The translations under genes and the position numbers were made by a program. This document shows, one piece after another, positions 35,017-44,064 of a stretch of 64,000 nucleotides of DNA. Origin of the DNA: Verrucomicrobiota bacterium (lineage in GTDB: Bacteria; Verrucomicrobiota; Verrucomicrobiia; Limisphaerales; JAEYXS01); the NCBI GenBank assembly GCA_023431185.1, contig JAEYXS010000026.1:5684-69683 (forward strand), given 5' to 3'. The notes below the pieces were generated by a model. It ran no database searches. It saw only the letters and a list, made by a program, of their open reading frames with translations, and had not been told where the DNA came from. The stretch's first letter is position 1. The number at the start of each line of letters is the position of its first letter.

Positions 35017-38000
35017 ATGGAATCGCAACCGACAAATTTGCCTGATTCCCTGCGTGCGCAGTTTGCGGCGCTGGAGCGGGCGCTTTGGCGCAAGGAAACG
35101 ACTGTCGCGGCCTCGGCGGCGGTGGTGGCGTTGTTGGTTTCATTGCTGGCGCTGTTCATCTCGGATCGCCTCTGGGATACGCCACGGGCCTTGCGGATGG
35201 TGCTGACCTTGGGTGGTTTGGGGCTTGGCGGCTGGCTGGTGCAGCGGTGGTGGTCGCTGTGGTATTGGCGGCGGCGGGATCTGCGGGCGTTCTCCAAGAT
35301 CGTGCAGAAGCATCATCGCCGCCTGGGCGACCGGCTGCTGGGCATCGTGGAACTGGCGGAACAGAAAGAACTCCCCGAAGGCATGTCACCGGCGCTCTGT
35401 CGCGCGGCCATCCGGCAAGTGACGGAGGATGCGGCGAAGATGGATTTCAGCGAGGCGGTGGATTTCAAGCCCGCGCGCACTTTGCTCATCGGTGGCGGCA
35501 TCACAGTTGCCGTGCTCGTGCTGCTTACTTTAGTGGCTCCGACAGCCGTGGGGAATGCCGTGAAGCGCTGGTTGATGCCGGCCTCGGAAGCGCCGCGTTA
35601 CACGTTCGTGAAATGGGAGGAAGTACCGGCGGAGATCATCGTGCCGCATGGCGAGGCGTTTCATTTCGAAGCGAAGGTGGCTTACCAATCCTTCTGGAAA
35701 CCACAGTCAGCCACAGCGAGCATCGGCTTGCATGAGGCGAAGGGCATGGTGGATGCCGGTACAGTGAATTTCGATCTGCCACCGCAGACCGTGGCCACGG
35801 AACTGAAACTGAGAGTGGGCGATGCGACGAGCATCTTGCGCGTGCGACCGGAACACCGGCCGGCCTTGCGCCAACTCACGGCACGCATCGAATTGCCCGG
35901 TTACCTGCAACAGCCGCCGCTCGAAGAATCCGCCATGAGCGGCAAGCTGCGGGTGCTGTCGGATACAAAAGTGGTGCTGGCGGGCAATGCGAGCCGGGTG
36001 CTGAAACAGGCTTGGGTGCAATTGGACCGGCAGAAGCCGATGGCGCTTGAGGTGAAGGGCGGTCAGTTCCAGAGCGCGCCCATCAACTTGGCGGCTGCCC
36101 AGCGGGCGACCTTTGGCTGGACGGATGAACTGGGTCTGACGAATCGCGCGCCGTGGTTGCTGGGTGTGGAAGCCACGGTGGACTCTGCGCCGATGGTGGA
36201 GTTGAGCGATCTGGCGATGGATGTGGCCATCCTGGAGGATGAGGTGCTGCGTATCAATACGATGGCCCGTGATGATTTTGGGGTAAGGGAATTGTCGTTG
36301 GCTTGGGAACAAGTCGCCGGGCCGAGCATCACCAACTCACCGGGCACACAAGTATTGCGCCGCCAGACGACCAATTCGGCCACGCGCCAGTTCAGTGAGA
36401 TGTTCGTGTTCAGCCCGTCGGTGCTGAACATCCCGGCGGATACAACGGTGGAGGTGAAAGCGTTGGCGACGGATTATCTGCCGAACCGAGTGCCATCGGA
36501 GACGGCGCGGTTCCGTGTGCATGTCATCGGCCATGTGAAGCATGCGGAGATGGTGCGGCAACAGTTCGAGCAGATGTTCGCGAAGTTGGAGGAAGTGACG
36601 CGCAAAGAAGAGGCGTTGGCGAATGCGACGCGCGAGCTGAAGCAACAATCGGAAGAGAAATTGAACACGGAAGCGGCGGCGGCGCGAGCAGAAGAGCTGG
36701 CGAAGCAGCAGGAGCAGGTGGCGCGGCAGTTGCAGGATGTCGCCCGCACAGGCACAGAGACGTTGCGCGAGGCGTTGCGCAACCCGACGTTCAACGAAGA
36801 GACTTTGCGTGAATGGGCGAAGACGTTGCAATCCATGCAGCAGCTTTCCAAGAAAGAGATGAAGGAGGCAGCGGAGGCTTTGCAGCAGGCGCAGCAACAG
36901 GCGGCGCAACGTCAGGAGCAATTGGCCAAGGCGCAGACTTCGGAAGAGGAAGCCGCCCGTGCGTTGGAGAAGCTGCAACAGAATGTGAACCAGGGGCTGG
37001 ACCGCTTGCAGGCGCAGACGCTGGCACAGCGGCTCCGGCAGATCTCCAAGGACGAACAGAAGATCGCCGAGTATCTGCAGACCATCGTGCCGGAAACCGT
37101 GGGCCTGCTGCCGGCGGAACTGCCGAGCCGCTACCTGAACACGATCAACGACCTGGCGGGTTCGCAGGCCAAGGCACGCAAGGATGCGCAGACCGTGCAG
37201 GATGAGATGGGCCGTTTCTTCGAGCGCACGCAAAAAGAGATCTATGGCGAGGTGAGCAAGGAGATGAAAGACGCCGAGACCGTGCCCAAGCTCGACAAAT
37301 TGCGTCACACGATGCTGGCTAATGTCTCGCTGCAGTCTTTGCAGCAGCTCGGTGACTGGACGAAGCAGTTCAATGACTGGGCCGACAAGCTGGAACCGAA
37401 ATCGGATTCCAAATCCGGTGAAGGCGGCGAAGGTAACAGCGGACAGACTCCGGAAGACAATTACCTCAAACTGTTGATGACCTTCCTGCGGATGCGCGAG
37501 GCACAGTATGGGCTCATCGACCGTACGAAACTGCTGGAGCAACGCAAGGCGGTGGACCCGCAGTATCCACAGAACGCGAAGACGCTGGCGGAGTCGCAGT
37601 TCCTGTCGCGGCGGCAGATCATCGACATCCAGTTCGAGAATGACACGCCGGAACTCGACAAGCCGCTGGAGGAGACTTTTCAGTCGATGCGCAACACGGA
37701 ATCCGTGCTGGCCACGCCGCAGACCGGGCAACCGGCCCAGGATGCGGAGATGAAGGTGGTGGCGGACCTGTCCGACATGATCAATATCATCAATGAGCAG
37801 GGCAAGAAGAACAACCAGAGCAGCAGCAGTCCTTCGCCGAGCGAGATGGAGATGGCGTTCCTGATGCAGATGGCGGCGCAACCGCAATCCCCGATGGCCG
37901 GGATGCAGCAGGGCAACAACCCGGGCATGAACCAGAACGGGGGCGATACGAACCGGCGCAACGAGGCCGCCACCGGCGATGGCCGGGGCAACCGGGACAA

Positions 38001-38106
38001 TGCCCGCACCACCGGCCGCACGACGGGCACGACTCAACCGGTGCCGGTGGAGTTCCGCGATGCGCTGGAGAGTTATTTCAAAGCGATCGAAAAACTGGAT
38101 GAATAA
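35017..38106 (+). CDS. large coiled-coil membrane protein (DUF4175-like)
   Basis: Protein of 1029 residues. Helices at about 28-45 and 58-75, then a third at about 160-180, define a membrane-embedded N-terminus. A beta-rich extracytoplasmic region (about 190-500) follows. Residues about 510-680 form a long Gln/Glu/Ala-rich coiled coil (EEVTRKEEALANATRELK, QQAQQQAAQRQEQLAKAQ). The C-terminus is Gln/Asn/Gly-rich and disordered. Layout resembles DUF4175/TIGR02302-type proteins. Twelve bases separate it from the previous gene; its stop overlaps the next start by eight bases. Probably a structural partner of the vWA proteins. Confidence 0.8.
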   Translation: MESQPTNLPDSLRAQFAALERALWRKETTVAASAAVVALLVSLLALFISDRLWDTPRALRMVLTLGGLGLGGWLVQRWWSLWYWRRRDLRAFSKIVQKHHRRLGDRLLGIVELAEQKELPEGMSPALCRAAIRQVTEDAAKMDFSEAVDFKPARTLLIGGGITVAVLVLLTLVAPTAVGNAVKRWLMPASEAPRYTFVKWEEVPAEIIVPHGEAFHFEAKVAYQSFWKPQSATASIGLHEAKGMVDAGTVNFDLPPQTVATELKLRVGDATSILRVRPEHRPALRQLTARIELPGYLQQPPLEESAMSGKLRVLSDTKVVLAGNASRVLKQAWVQLDRQKPMALEVKGGQFQSAPINLAAAQRATFGWTDELGLTNRAPWLLGVEATVDSAPMVELSDLAMDVAILEDEVLRINTMARDDFGVRELSLAWEQVAGPSITNSPGTQVLRRQTTNSATRQFSEMFVFSPSVLNIPADTTVEVKALATDYLPNRVPSETARFRVHVIGHVKHAEMVRQQFEQMFAKLEEVTRKEEALANATRELKQQSEEKLNTEAAAARAEELAKQQEQVARQLQDVARTGTETLREALRNPTFNEETLREWAKTLQSMQQLSKKEMKEAAEALQQAQQQAAQRQEQLAKAQTSEEEAARALEKLQQNVNQGLDRLQAQTLAQRLRQISKDEQKIAEYLQTIVPETVGLLPAELPSRYLNTINDLAGSQAKARKDAQTVQDEMGRFFERTQKEIYGEVSKEMKDAETVPKLDKLRHTMLANVSLQSLQQLGDWTKQFNDWADKLEPKSDSKSGEGGEGNSGQTPEDNYLKLLMTFLRMREAQYGLIDRTKLLEQRKAVDPQYPQNAKTLAESQFLSRRQIIDIQFENDTPELDKPLEETFQSMRNTESVLATPQTGQPAQDAEMKVVADLSDMINIINEQGKKNNQSSSSPSPSEMEMAFLMQMAAQPQSPMAGMQQGNNPGMNQNGGDTNRRNEAATGDGRGNRDNARTTGRTTGTTQPVPVEFRDALESYFKAIEKLDE

Positions 38107-39091
38107 AACGATCTCAACGTGGCTTTTGCTGCTGATGTTGCTGGCTGCTCCAGCGGTGCAGGCGCAGCAACTGTTCATCGAACGCAATGACATCACGGCC
38201 TCGGAGGTGGATGCGACGTATGTGAAAGGTCTCCAATATCTGCTCAAGACGCAGGGCGCTGACGGGCGTTGGGCGGATCAGCCGTATGGCGCGGAACCGG
38301 GTGTCTGTGGACTGGCGGTGGTGGCGATGCTGGCGCATGGCGATGATCCGAACGTGGGTCCTTACAGCGTGGCCATCCGCAAAGGGTTGGATTTTATCCT
38401 GAGCCAGCAGAACAAGGAGACGGGATACATCGGACGCTCGATGTACAATCATGGCTTCGCCACGCTGGCGATCGCGGAGGCTTATGGTGCGGTGGAGGAT
38501 GACCGCTTGGGACCGGCGATGGAGAAGGCGATCAACCTCATCATCACTTCCCAGAAGGCGAACAGTTTCAGTGCGTGGCGTTATTCACCTGAGAGTCTGG
38601 ATGCGGATACCACGGTGAGCGGGGCGCAAGTGGTGGCGCTCTTCGCGGCGCGCAATGCCGGGATGTCCGTGCCGGAAGACGCGATCCAGAAGGCGCTGGA
38701 TTACTTCAAGAAGTGCCAGACCCCAGAAGGCGGTTTCGGCTACACCTCGGCGGTGGGTCCGAACGGCGCGCGCACGGCGATCGGTTGCCTGGTGTTCTCG
38801 CTGGCGAAATCGAAGAACTCGCCGACGTACCAGCAGGCGTATGCGTTCCTGAAGAACGCACCGGGCGAGGCGCACTATCACCATTACTATCTTTATTACG
38901 TCTCACAGGCGTTCTTTCATGCGTCACCGGCGGAGTGGGACACGTGGAATCGCAAGAACATCAAGACACTGGGCGCGACGCAAAATGAGGACGGGAGCTG
39001 GAGCGGGCAGTTCGGGGCCACGTTCACGACCTCGGCATCCTTGTTGTCGTTGGCGTTGAATTATCGTTATCTGCCGATCTATGAGCGGTGA
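38099..39091 (+). CDS. secreted terpene-cyclase-fold (squalene-hopene cyclase-like) protein
   Basis: Protein of 330 residues from ATG 38099, giving a clean signal peptide (MNKTISTWLLLLMLLAAPAV, cleaved near residue 23). The mature part is an alpha/alpha barrel of prenyltransferase/squalene-oxidase repeats: YLLKTQGADGRWADQ, GLDFILSQQNKETGYIG, ALDYFKKCQTPEGGFGY and TQNEDGSWSGQFG, ending with FTTSASLLSLALNYRYLPI. No DxDD motif of hopene cyclases is seen, so it is more likely a binding protein than a cyclase. The overlap with the coiled-coil gene ties it to the operon. Confidence 0.85.
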   Translation: MNKTISTWLLLLMLLAAPAVQAQQLFIERNDITASEVDATYVKGLQYLLKTQGADGRWADQPYGAEPGVCGLAVVAMLAHGDDPNVGPYSVAIRKGLDFILSQQNKETGYIGRSMYNHGFATLAIAEAYGAVEDDRLGPAMEKAINLIITSQKANSFSAWRYSPESLDADTTVSGAQVVALFAARNAGMSVPEDAIQKALDYFKKCQTPEGGFGYTSAVGPNGARTAIGCLVFSLAKSKNSPTYQQAYAFLKNAPGEAHYHHYYLYYVSQAFFHASPAEWDTWNRKNIKTLGATQNEDGSWSGQFGATFTTSASLLSLALNYRYLPIYER

Positions 39092-39101
39092 ACGGAAAAG
39101 T

Positions 39102-40541
39102 ATGAGTTTCGATTGGGTCTGGGCGTGCTCACCCCTCACCCTAGCCCTCTCCCCATTGAGGGGAGAGGGAAGGGAGGGCGCGTGCAGGCGATGGAGCCGC
39201 GCTTGCTGGGCGGCAATTATTCTACTGGTGATTCCGTTGAGCAAAGCGCAGGCCGATGATGTCTTGCAGTTGCTGGATGGCTCGACGTTGCACGGGGCCT
39301 TGGATGGGCTGGAGCCGGGCCGGGCGGTGAACTGGAAGCATCCGGCGGCGAAGACCCCGCTGCAATTGAAGCCGGACAACCTGCGCCAGATCCGTTTCGG
39401 CAAGGCAGAGAAGCCGCCCATCGCCGCGAACACAACCTGCCGACTGATGTTCGACAATGGGGATGAAGTCTTCGGCCATCTGGTGAGCATGGATGCGGAG
39501 ACAGTGGAGTTGGACACGGCGTTTGCCGGGCGATTGAAGGCGCCGCGTTCCTCGGTGCAATCCATCCGCTTTTTGTGGAAGGGATTTGCGGCCACTTATG
39601 AGGGACCGACGGGACCGGATGACTGGGCAATCTCGCCCAGCAAGGATGTGTGGCGTTATGAGGATGGAGGCTTTCTTTCCACGGCAGTGGGTTCGCTGGG
39701 GCGGGATGTCAACCTGCCGGGCAAATCGCGCATCACCTTTGATATCGCGTGGACGGGCCAGCTCAGCCTTGCGTTCGCGATCTATACGGATTCCGTCGAG
39801 CGGTTTGATTTCGGGGCCTCGTCCTACATGTTCTACATCGGTTCCGGCTATGTGAATGTGCAGCGGGTGCAATCGGGCGTGGGCACGACGCATATCGGCC
39901 AGGCCCAGGTGCCGTCCATGCGTGAACGGAACAAGGCGCGGATGGAGTTCCGCTGCAACCGCGAGACGGCCACCATCGCCCTGTATGTGGATGGCGAGTT
40001 CATCACGCAATGGCGGGACCAGGGCGGGTTTGTGGCGAAGGGCGAGGGCATCTGCTTCTTCTCCCAGCGCATGGGGCCGATGATGAAGCTGACCAATGTG
40101 CGCGTCTCCGAGTGGGACGGGCGCGATGACAAGCAGATGCCCGAGGTGAGACCCGAGGGGGTGCAGGTGCTCTATCTGGTGAACAATGATCAGGCGGAAG
40201 GCAAGCTGCTCGGCGTACAGTCAGGCAAGGCGAATGTGCAGACGGACTTCGCCACGTTGAAGGTGCCGGTGGAGCGCATCACGGACATCTATCTGCGGCC
40301 CGGCCAGCCGATGACGAATGTGCTGGCAGGTGAGGTGCGAGCGGTGTTTGCCGGGGGCGGCAGTGTGACTTTCACGATCGACCGCTGGAGCAAGGACGAG
40401 GTCGCGGGGAACAACCGGAACTTCGGCCGGGTGGCGCTCAAGACGGCGTGGGTGCGCCGTTTGCAGTTCAATCTGAACCGTTCACAAGCGCTGGAAGAAA
40501 ACGGGTTCCTGCGCAAGGAGAACCCCTGGCTGGATGACTAG
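39102..40541 (+). CDS. secreted LamG-like paralogue 1, signal region altered by a repeat
   Basis: Protein of about 479 residues from ATG 39102; ATG 39081 would overlap the previous gene by 11 bases. A signal peptide (ACWAAIILLVIPLSKAQA) begins only after residue 33. The stretch before it, SPLTLALSPLRGEGRE, is the translation of a CCCTCACCCT-type repeat (39132-39170). The mature protein has small beta units about stored ligands (VLQLLDGSTLHGAL, MFDNGDEVFGHLVSMD), a concanavalin-like domain (SRITFDIAWTGQLSLAFAIY) and LTNVRVSEWDGRDD. Clear paralogue of the next gene. Role unknown; exported partner of the MoxR operon. Confidence 0.75.
   Translation: MSFDWVWACSPLTLALSPLRGEGREGACRRWSRACWAAIILLVIPLSKAQADDVLQLLDGSTLHGALDGLEPGRAVNWKHPAAKTPLQLKPDNLRQIRFGKAEKPPIAANTTCRLMFDNGDEVFGHLVSMDAETVELDTAFAGRLKAPRSSVQSIRFLWKGFAATYEGPTGPDDWAISPSKDVWRYEDGGFLSTAVGSLGRDVNLPGKSRITFDIAWTGQLSLAFAIYTDSVERFDFGASSYMFYIGSGYVNVQRVQSGVGTTHIGQAQVPSMRERNKARMEFRCNRETATIALYVDGEFITQWRDQGGFVAKGEGICFFSQRMGPMMKLTNVRVSEWDGRDDKQMPEVRPEGVQVLYLVNNDQAEGKLLGVQSGKANVQTDFATLKVPVERITDIYLRPGQPMTNVLAGEVRAVFAGGGSVTFTIDRWSKDEVAGNNRNFGRVALKTAWVRRLQFNLNRSQALEENGFLRKENPWLDD
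39132..39170 (+). repeat. CCCTCACCCC-type hairpin repeat inside a gene
   Basis: CCCCTCACCCTAGCCCTCTC, then a CCCC-ATTGA-GGGG hairpin and GAGAGGGA. Same family as 30578-30705. It lies in frame within the 5' end of the gene at 39102 and lengthens its n-region. A TTG within the repeat (39156) could also serve as start. Confidence 0.75.
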
Positions 40542-40543
40542 CG

Positions 40544-41938
40544 ATGAAGTGCAAGCTACATAGCCGGATGATGATTTGGGTGCTGGCATTGGCCAGCAGC
40601 GTGATGTTGTACGCGGCGGAGGCTGAACCGGAGCCGCATCTGTTGACGTTAAAAAACGGGGACGTGTTGCGCGGCCGGATGGTTTCCTACGGACAACCGG
40701 GCGGACTGGGCTGGACGCGCACCGACAGTCTGGGAACGATGCATTTTGAGGCGGATAAAGTGCAGGCCATCGACCTGGGTTCGGTGAAGTCCGTGGCCGT
40801 GAGCGGCGACCTGCCAGCGCGGCTGCGGCTGCATAATGGCGATGTGCTGGACGGCAACATCACGGCGCTGGAGGCGAACGCGCTCAAGTTTGATTCCGTC
40901 TGTGCAGGTCCGTTGACGATTCCGCGGACGCTGCTTCGCTCCATCGCGCCGCAGTCGGCCAATCTGGTGACCGTGTTCGACGGCATCACGGATACCAACG
41001 GGTGGACCTTTGCCGATGTGACCAGCGCAGGCGAGGAAGGCGGTTACTGGGGCTTTCAGCAGGGTGCCTTTGTCGCCACGAAATCGGCCTCGGTCGCGCG
41101 TGACCTGAAATTGCCGGACCAGATGACGATGGAGTTCGATGTGTCCTGGCGGGGCACGCTGAATCTGGCCATCGCGGTGTTCACGGATTCATTGAAACCG
41201 ATCAGCCTGCGGGCGAAGGAGGATGAACCGCCCTTCGCCGCCTTTTACAGCATCCAGATCAACAGCCATTCGGTGAACCTGCTGCACGTGGGGCAGCAGG
41301 AGCCGTTGCGCAATCTGGGGCAGATCATCGCGCCGATGCTGGGGCAGAAGAACGAGGCGCACCTCACCATCCATGCGAGCAAGGAACGCCGGTTGGTGAC
41401 ATTGCTGATCGACGGCGTGCTGGCCAAGCAGTGGACGGATGGCGTGCCGAAGGCCGAGGGCACAGGCGTGCGGTTTGTGCATCAGGGCCAAGGGAACATC
41501 CGCCTGGGTAATCTGCGCATCCGCCAGTGGGACGGTCGCATGGATGAAATCAGCGCGACGCCGCATGTGGGGCCGGATGAAGCGGTCGTGACGGTGACCG
41601 GCGAGAAACTGGTGGGCAAGCTGCTCGGCTATGACACCAACAGCGTGCAATTGCAGACGGGCCAGTTGCCGTTCAAGGTCGGCTTGGAGCGGGTGCAACG
41701 CATCGAGTTCAGCCCGGTGAAGGTCGCCGCAGAGACATCGCTGGCGGCCAAAGGCCGGTTGACGCGGGCCAAACTGGCGAATGGCGGCGTGATCACCTTT
41801 CATCTGCTGGGCTGGCAGGACGGCAAGGCCAGGGGACTTTTGCCGGGCATCGGCGAGGTGGAGATCAAGACGGAACTGTTGCAAGCACTGGAGTTTCTGG
41901 ATGCGGCGGCGGTTCCGGCGAAATCAGGCGGCGAGTGA
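40544..41938 (+). CDS. secreted LamG-like paralogue 2
   Basis: Protein of 464 residues with a conventional signal peptide (MMIWVLALASSVMLYAAEA, from about residue 8). Organisation equals paralogue 1: beta units with LLTLKNGDVLRGRMV and LRLHNGDVLDGNITALEAN, a concanavalin-like domain (TMEFDVSWRGTLNLAIAVF), the shared motif LGNLRIRQWDGRMDE, and a C-terminal beta unit (LVGKLLGYDTNSVQLQTG). It starts two bases after paralogue 1 ends. It is the last gene of the operon; no terminator hairpin was found in the 70 bases that follow. Confidence 0.78.
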   Translation: MKCKLHSRMMIWVLALASSVMLYAAEAEPEPHLLTLKNGDVLRGRMVSYGQPGGLGWTRTDSLGTMHFEADKVQAIDLGSVKSVAVSGDLPARLRLHNGDVLDGNITALEANALKFDSVCAGPLTIPRTLLRSIAPQSANLVTVFDGITDTNGWTFADVTSAGEEGGYWGFQQGAFVATKSASVARDLKLPDQMTMEFDVSWRGTLNLAIAVFTDSLKPISLRAKEDEPPFAAFYSIQINSHSVNLLHVGQQEPLRNLGQIIAPMLGQKNEAHLTIHASKERRLVTLLIDGVLAKQWTDGVPKAEGTGVRFVHQGQGNIRLGNLRIRQWDGRMDEISATPHVGPDEAVVTVTGEKLVGKLLGYDTNSVQLQTGQLPFKVGLERVQRIEFSPVKVAAETSLAAKGRLTRAKLANGGVITFHLLGWQDGKARGLLPGIGEVEIKTELLQALEFLDAAAVPAKSGGE

Positions 41939-42008
41939 GAGAACGTGCTTCGGCATTGCCCACAGCCCTCGCGGATGGCAATAATGAGGCACATAACCCA
42001 TTCCCATC

Positions 42009-42950
42009 ATGCAGATGAATCGTCGTGAATTTCTGGGCCGGTCAACGGCGGGAGCCTTGGCATTGGCGGCGGCGTCACCGTTTTTGGCCGAAGCGGCGGA
42101 GAAACCGCTGGAGATCATCGATACCCACACGCATTTCTATGATCCAACACGGGCGCAAGGGGTGCCGTGGCCGCCAAAGAATGATCCGTTGCTCTACCGC
42201 AAGGTGATGCCGGCGGATTACCGGGCGCAGAAGGTCGCGCAACCGGTGACCTCCACGGTCGTGCTGGAGGCGAGCGCATGGGTGGAGGACAACCAGTGGA
42301 TCTTGGATCTTGCGAAGGCGGACAAATTCATCGTGGGCTTCTCCGGGAATCTCAAGCCGGGCGAGCCGGAGTTCGCGGCGAACTTGAAACGGTTCGCGGC
42401 GGACAAGAAGTATCGCGGCATCCGGTTGAATGGCCGGACGCTGGCGGATAATCTGAAGAACGAGGCTTTCGTGGCGGACATCAAGCGGTTGGCCGATCTG
42501 GATCTGGAGATGGATGTGAACGGGCCGATGGATACGTTGCCCGCCATCGTGGAGATCGCGCAGAAGCTGCCCAGCTTGCGCATCGTGATCAATCACCTGT
42601 CGAACACCCGTATCGATGGCAAGACCGTCGATGCCACGTGGCAGAAAAACATGGAAGCATGCGCCAAACAGAAGCATGTCCATGCGAAGGTGTCGGGCCT
42701 GGTGGAAGGCACGGGCAAACGCGATGGCACAGCTCCGGCAGAGGCGGGTTTCTACAAACCGCAGCTCGATGTGATGTGGGGCGCGTTCGGCCCGGAGAAG
42801 CTGATCTATGGCAGCAACTGGCCGGTGAGCGAGCGGTTCGCGCCGTTGGGGACTGTGCAGCAACTGGTGCATGATTATTTCAGTGCGAAGGGAGATCAGG
42901 CGCTGCGCGCGGTATTCGGGGGGAACGCGCGGAAGGTGTATAAGGTGTGA
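42009..42950 (+). CDS. Tat-exported amidohydrolase (family 2)
   Basis: Protein of 313 residues (or 311 from the second ATG). A twin-arginine signal (NRREFLGRSTAGALALAAA) precedes a TIM-barrel metal hydrolase: IIDTHTHFYDP with metal ligands His40 and His42, VVLEASAWVEDNQWIL, YRGIRLNGR, LRIVINHLSN and LIYGSNWPVSERF. The DTHTH and GSNWP pattern is that of amidohydrolase family 2, including L-fuconolactonase and aminocarboxymuconate decarboxylase relatives. Substrate is open. It follows the MoxR operon by 70 bases and may or may not belong to it. Confidence 0.87.
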   Translation: MQMNRREFLGRSTAGALALAAASPFLAEAAEKPLEIIDTHTHFYDPTRAQGVPWPPKNDPLLYRKVMPADYRAQKVAQPVTSTVVLEASAWVEDNQWILDLAKADKFIVGFSGNLKPGEPEFAANLKRFAADKKYRGIRLNGRTLADNLKNEAFVADIKRLADLDLEMDVNGPMDTLPAIVEIAQKLPSLRIVINHLSNTRIDGKTVDATWQKNMEACAKQKHVHAKVSGLVEGTGKRDGTAPAEAGFYKPQLDVMWGAFGPEKLIYGSNWPVSERFAPLGTVQQLVHDYFSAKGDQALRAVFGGNARKVYKV

Positions 42951-43095
42951 GCCAGTTGAAATTGTTAAAACGGTTGAATCGTTGAAATGGGCTGCTGGCC
43001 CCGCGTGCTGGAGATGTAGCGGGTTAAAATTAGGTGACGTTTTCTGTTGCCAAAGGGGGCGTGATTCGTTGTGTTTCTTTTAGGGCGGCGCTGTT

Positions 43096-43926
43096 ATGGC
43101 TGTCCCGACCGCCGAAGCTATGGTGAATGAGACTTTGACAAGCGATATACCTGCGGCCAAACCGGCCATAAACTATCATGACCGCACGATCCGGCTTAAC
43201 CCGCCGAAGAATGCGCTGAACAAGTGTCTGCGCGGATTGTTCGACTGGTTTGAGCGGCGGGTGGCCGGGGTGTCGGTGCATCCGGACCAGCATGTGTACG
43301 ACAACCAGACGTTTCCTTGGGCGGCGGAAGTGGAGGCAGACTGGAAGCTGGTGCGGGCGGAGCTGGACCAGGTGATGAAGTTCCGCGACCAGATGCCGAG
43401 CTTTCAGGATATCCTCAAGGAAGTGGGCAACATCCAGACCGATGACCAGTGGAAGACGTACTTTCTCATGGGCATCGGCATGGATTGCACGGAGAACGCG
43501 AAGCGTTGCCCAGAAACGATGCGGGTGCTGAACAAAATACCTGGGGTGAAGACGGCGTTCTTTTCCATCCTCTCGCCGAAGAAACACATCCCGGCGCATC
43601 GCGGGGCGTTCAATGGCGTGTTGCGGTTGCATTTGGCGCTGCTGGTGCCGGAGCCGAGGGAAAAGGTGCGTATCCGTATCGGCAATGATTTTTACAATTG
43701 GACGGAAGGCAAAGTGTTGATCTTTGACGACACGTACAATCACGAGGTGTGGAATGACACGGACGGTTATCGCGTGGTGTTGTTCGTGGATTTCGCACGA
43801 CCGCTTAAATCGCCGTGGCACAAGCTGCTGGATGCGGTGCTCAATATGGCGTCACTCGCGCCGTTCCTGCGCGAGGCGGGGATGAAGCAGAAGAAGTGGG
43901 AGAAGAAGATGGGGGAGAAGAAATAG
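43096..43926 (+). CDS. aspartyl/asparaginyl beta-hydroxylase family dioxygenase
   Basis: Protein of 276 residues. Motifs of the AspH-type 2-oxoglutarate/Fe(II) oxygenases: HIPAHRG with His168, GVLRLHLALLVP (Arg177, His179), and IFDDTYNHEVWND with Asp212 and His216, then Arg226 in GYRVVLFVDF for the cosubstrate. In bacteria these enzymes hydroxylate small substrates, lipids or peptides; no partner gene indicates which. The basic C-terminus (KQKKWEKKMGEKK) is unusual. A terminator follows. The 145 bases upstream hold only decayed word repeats. Confidence 0.88.
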   Translation: MAVPTAEAMVNETLTSDIPAAKPAINYHDRTIRLNPPKNALNKCLRGLFDWFERRVAGVSVHPDQHVYDNQTFPWAAEVEADWKLVRAELDQVMKFRDQMPSFQDILKEVGNIQTDDQWKTYFLMGIGMDCTENAKRCPETMRVLNKIPGVKTAFFSILSPKKHIPAHRGAFNGVLRLHLALLVPEPREKVRIRIGNDFYNWTEGKVLIFDDTYNHEVWNDTDGYRVVLFVDFARPLKSPWHKLLDAVLNMASLAPFLREAGMKQKKWEKKMGEKK

Positions 43927-44008
43927 CAAACCGCAGAATACGCGGAACAAGCACAAGGGAAAATGGGGCAAGCGGCGCTTTGTTAGAGCAAAGCGAATTG
44001 CAAAATTA

Positions 44009-44045
44009 AGCCCGTTACTCAACTGAGTAACGGGCTGCTTCTTTT
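44009..44045. terminator. bidirectional terminator between convergent genes
   Basis: Twelve perfect pairs: AGCCCGTTACTC (44009-44020), loop AACT, GAGTAACGGGCT (44025-44036), followed by GCTTCTTTTTCC. It ends the plus-strand hydroxylase and can serve the minus-strand ThuA gene, although its A/T run on that side is weaker. Confidence 0.88.
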
Positions 44046-44064
44046 TCCAGATCGATAGCGGACT

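Noticed and set aside
36337..38247. Long minus-strand frame of 636 codons opposite the coiled-coil gene
   Set aside because: It is antisense to a conserved operon gene, is Arg/His/Leu-rich as expected from the shadow of Gln/Glu codons, and has no recognisable motif.
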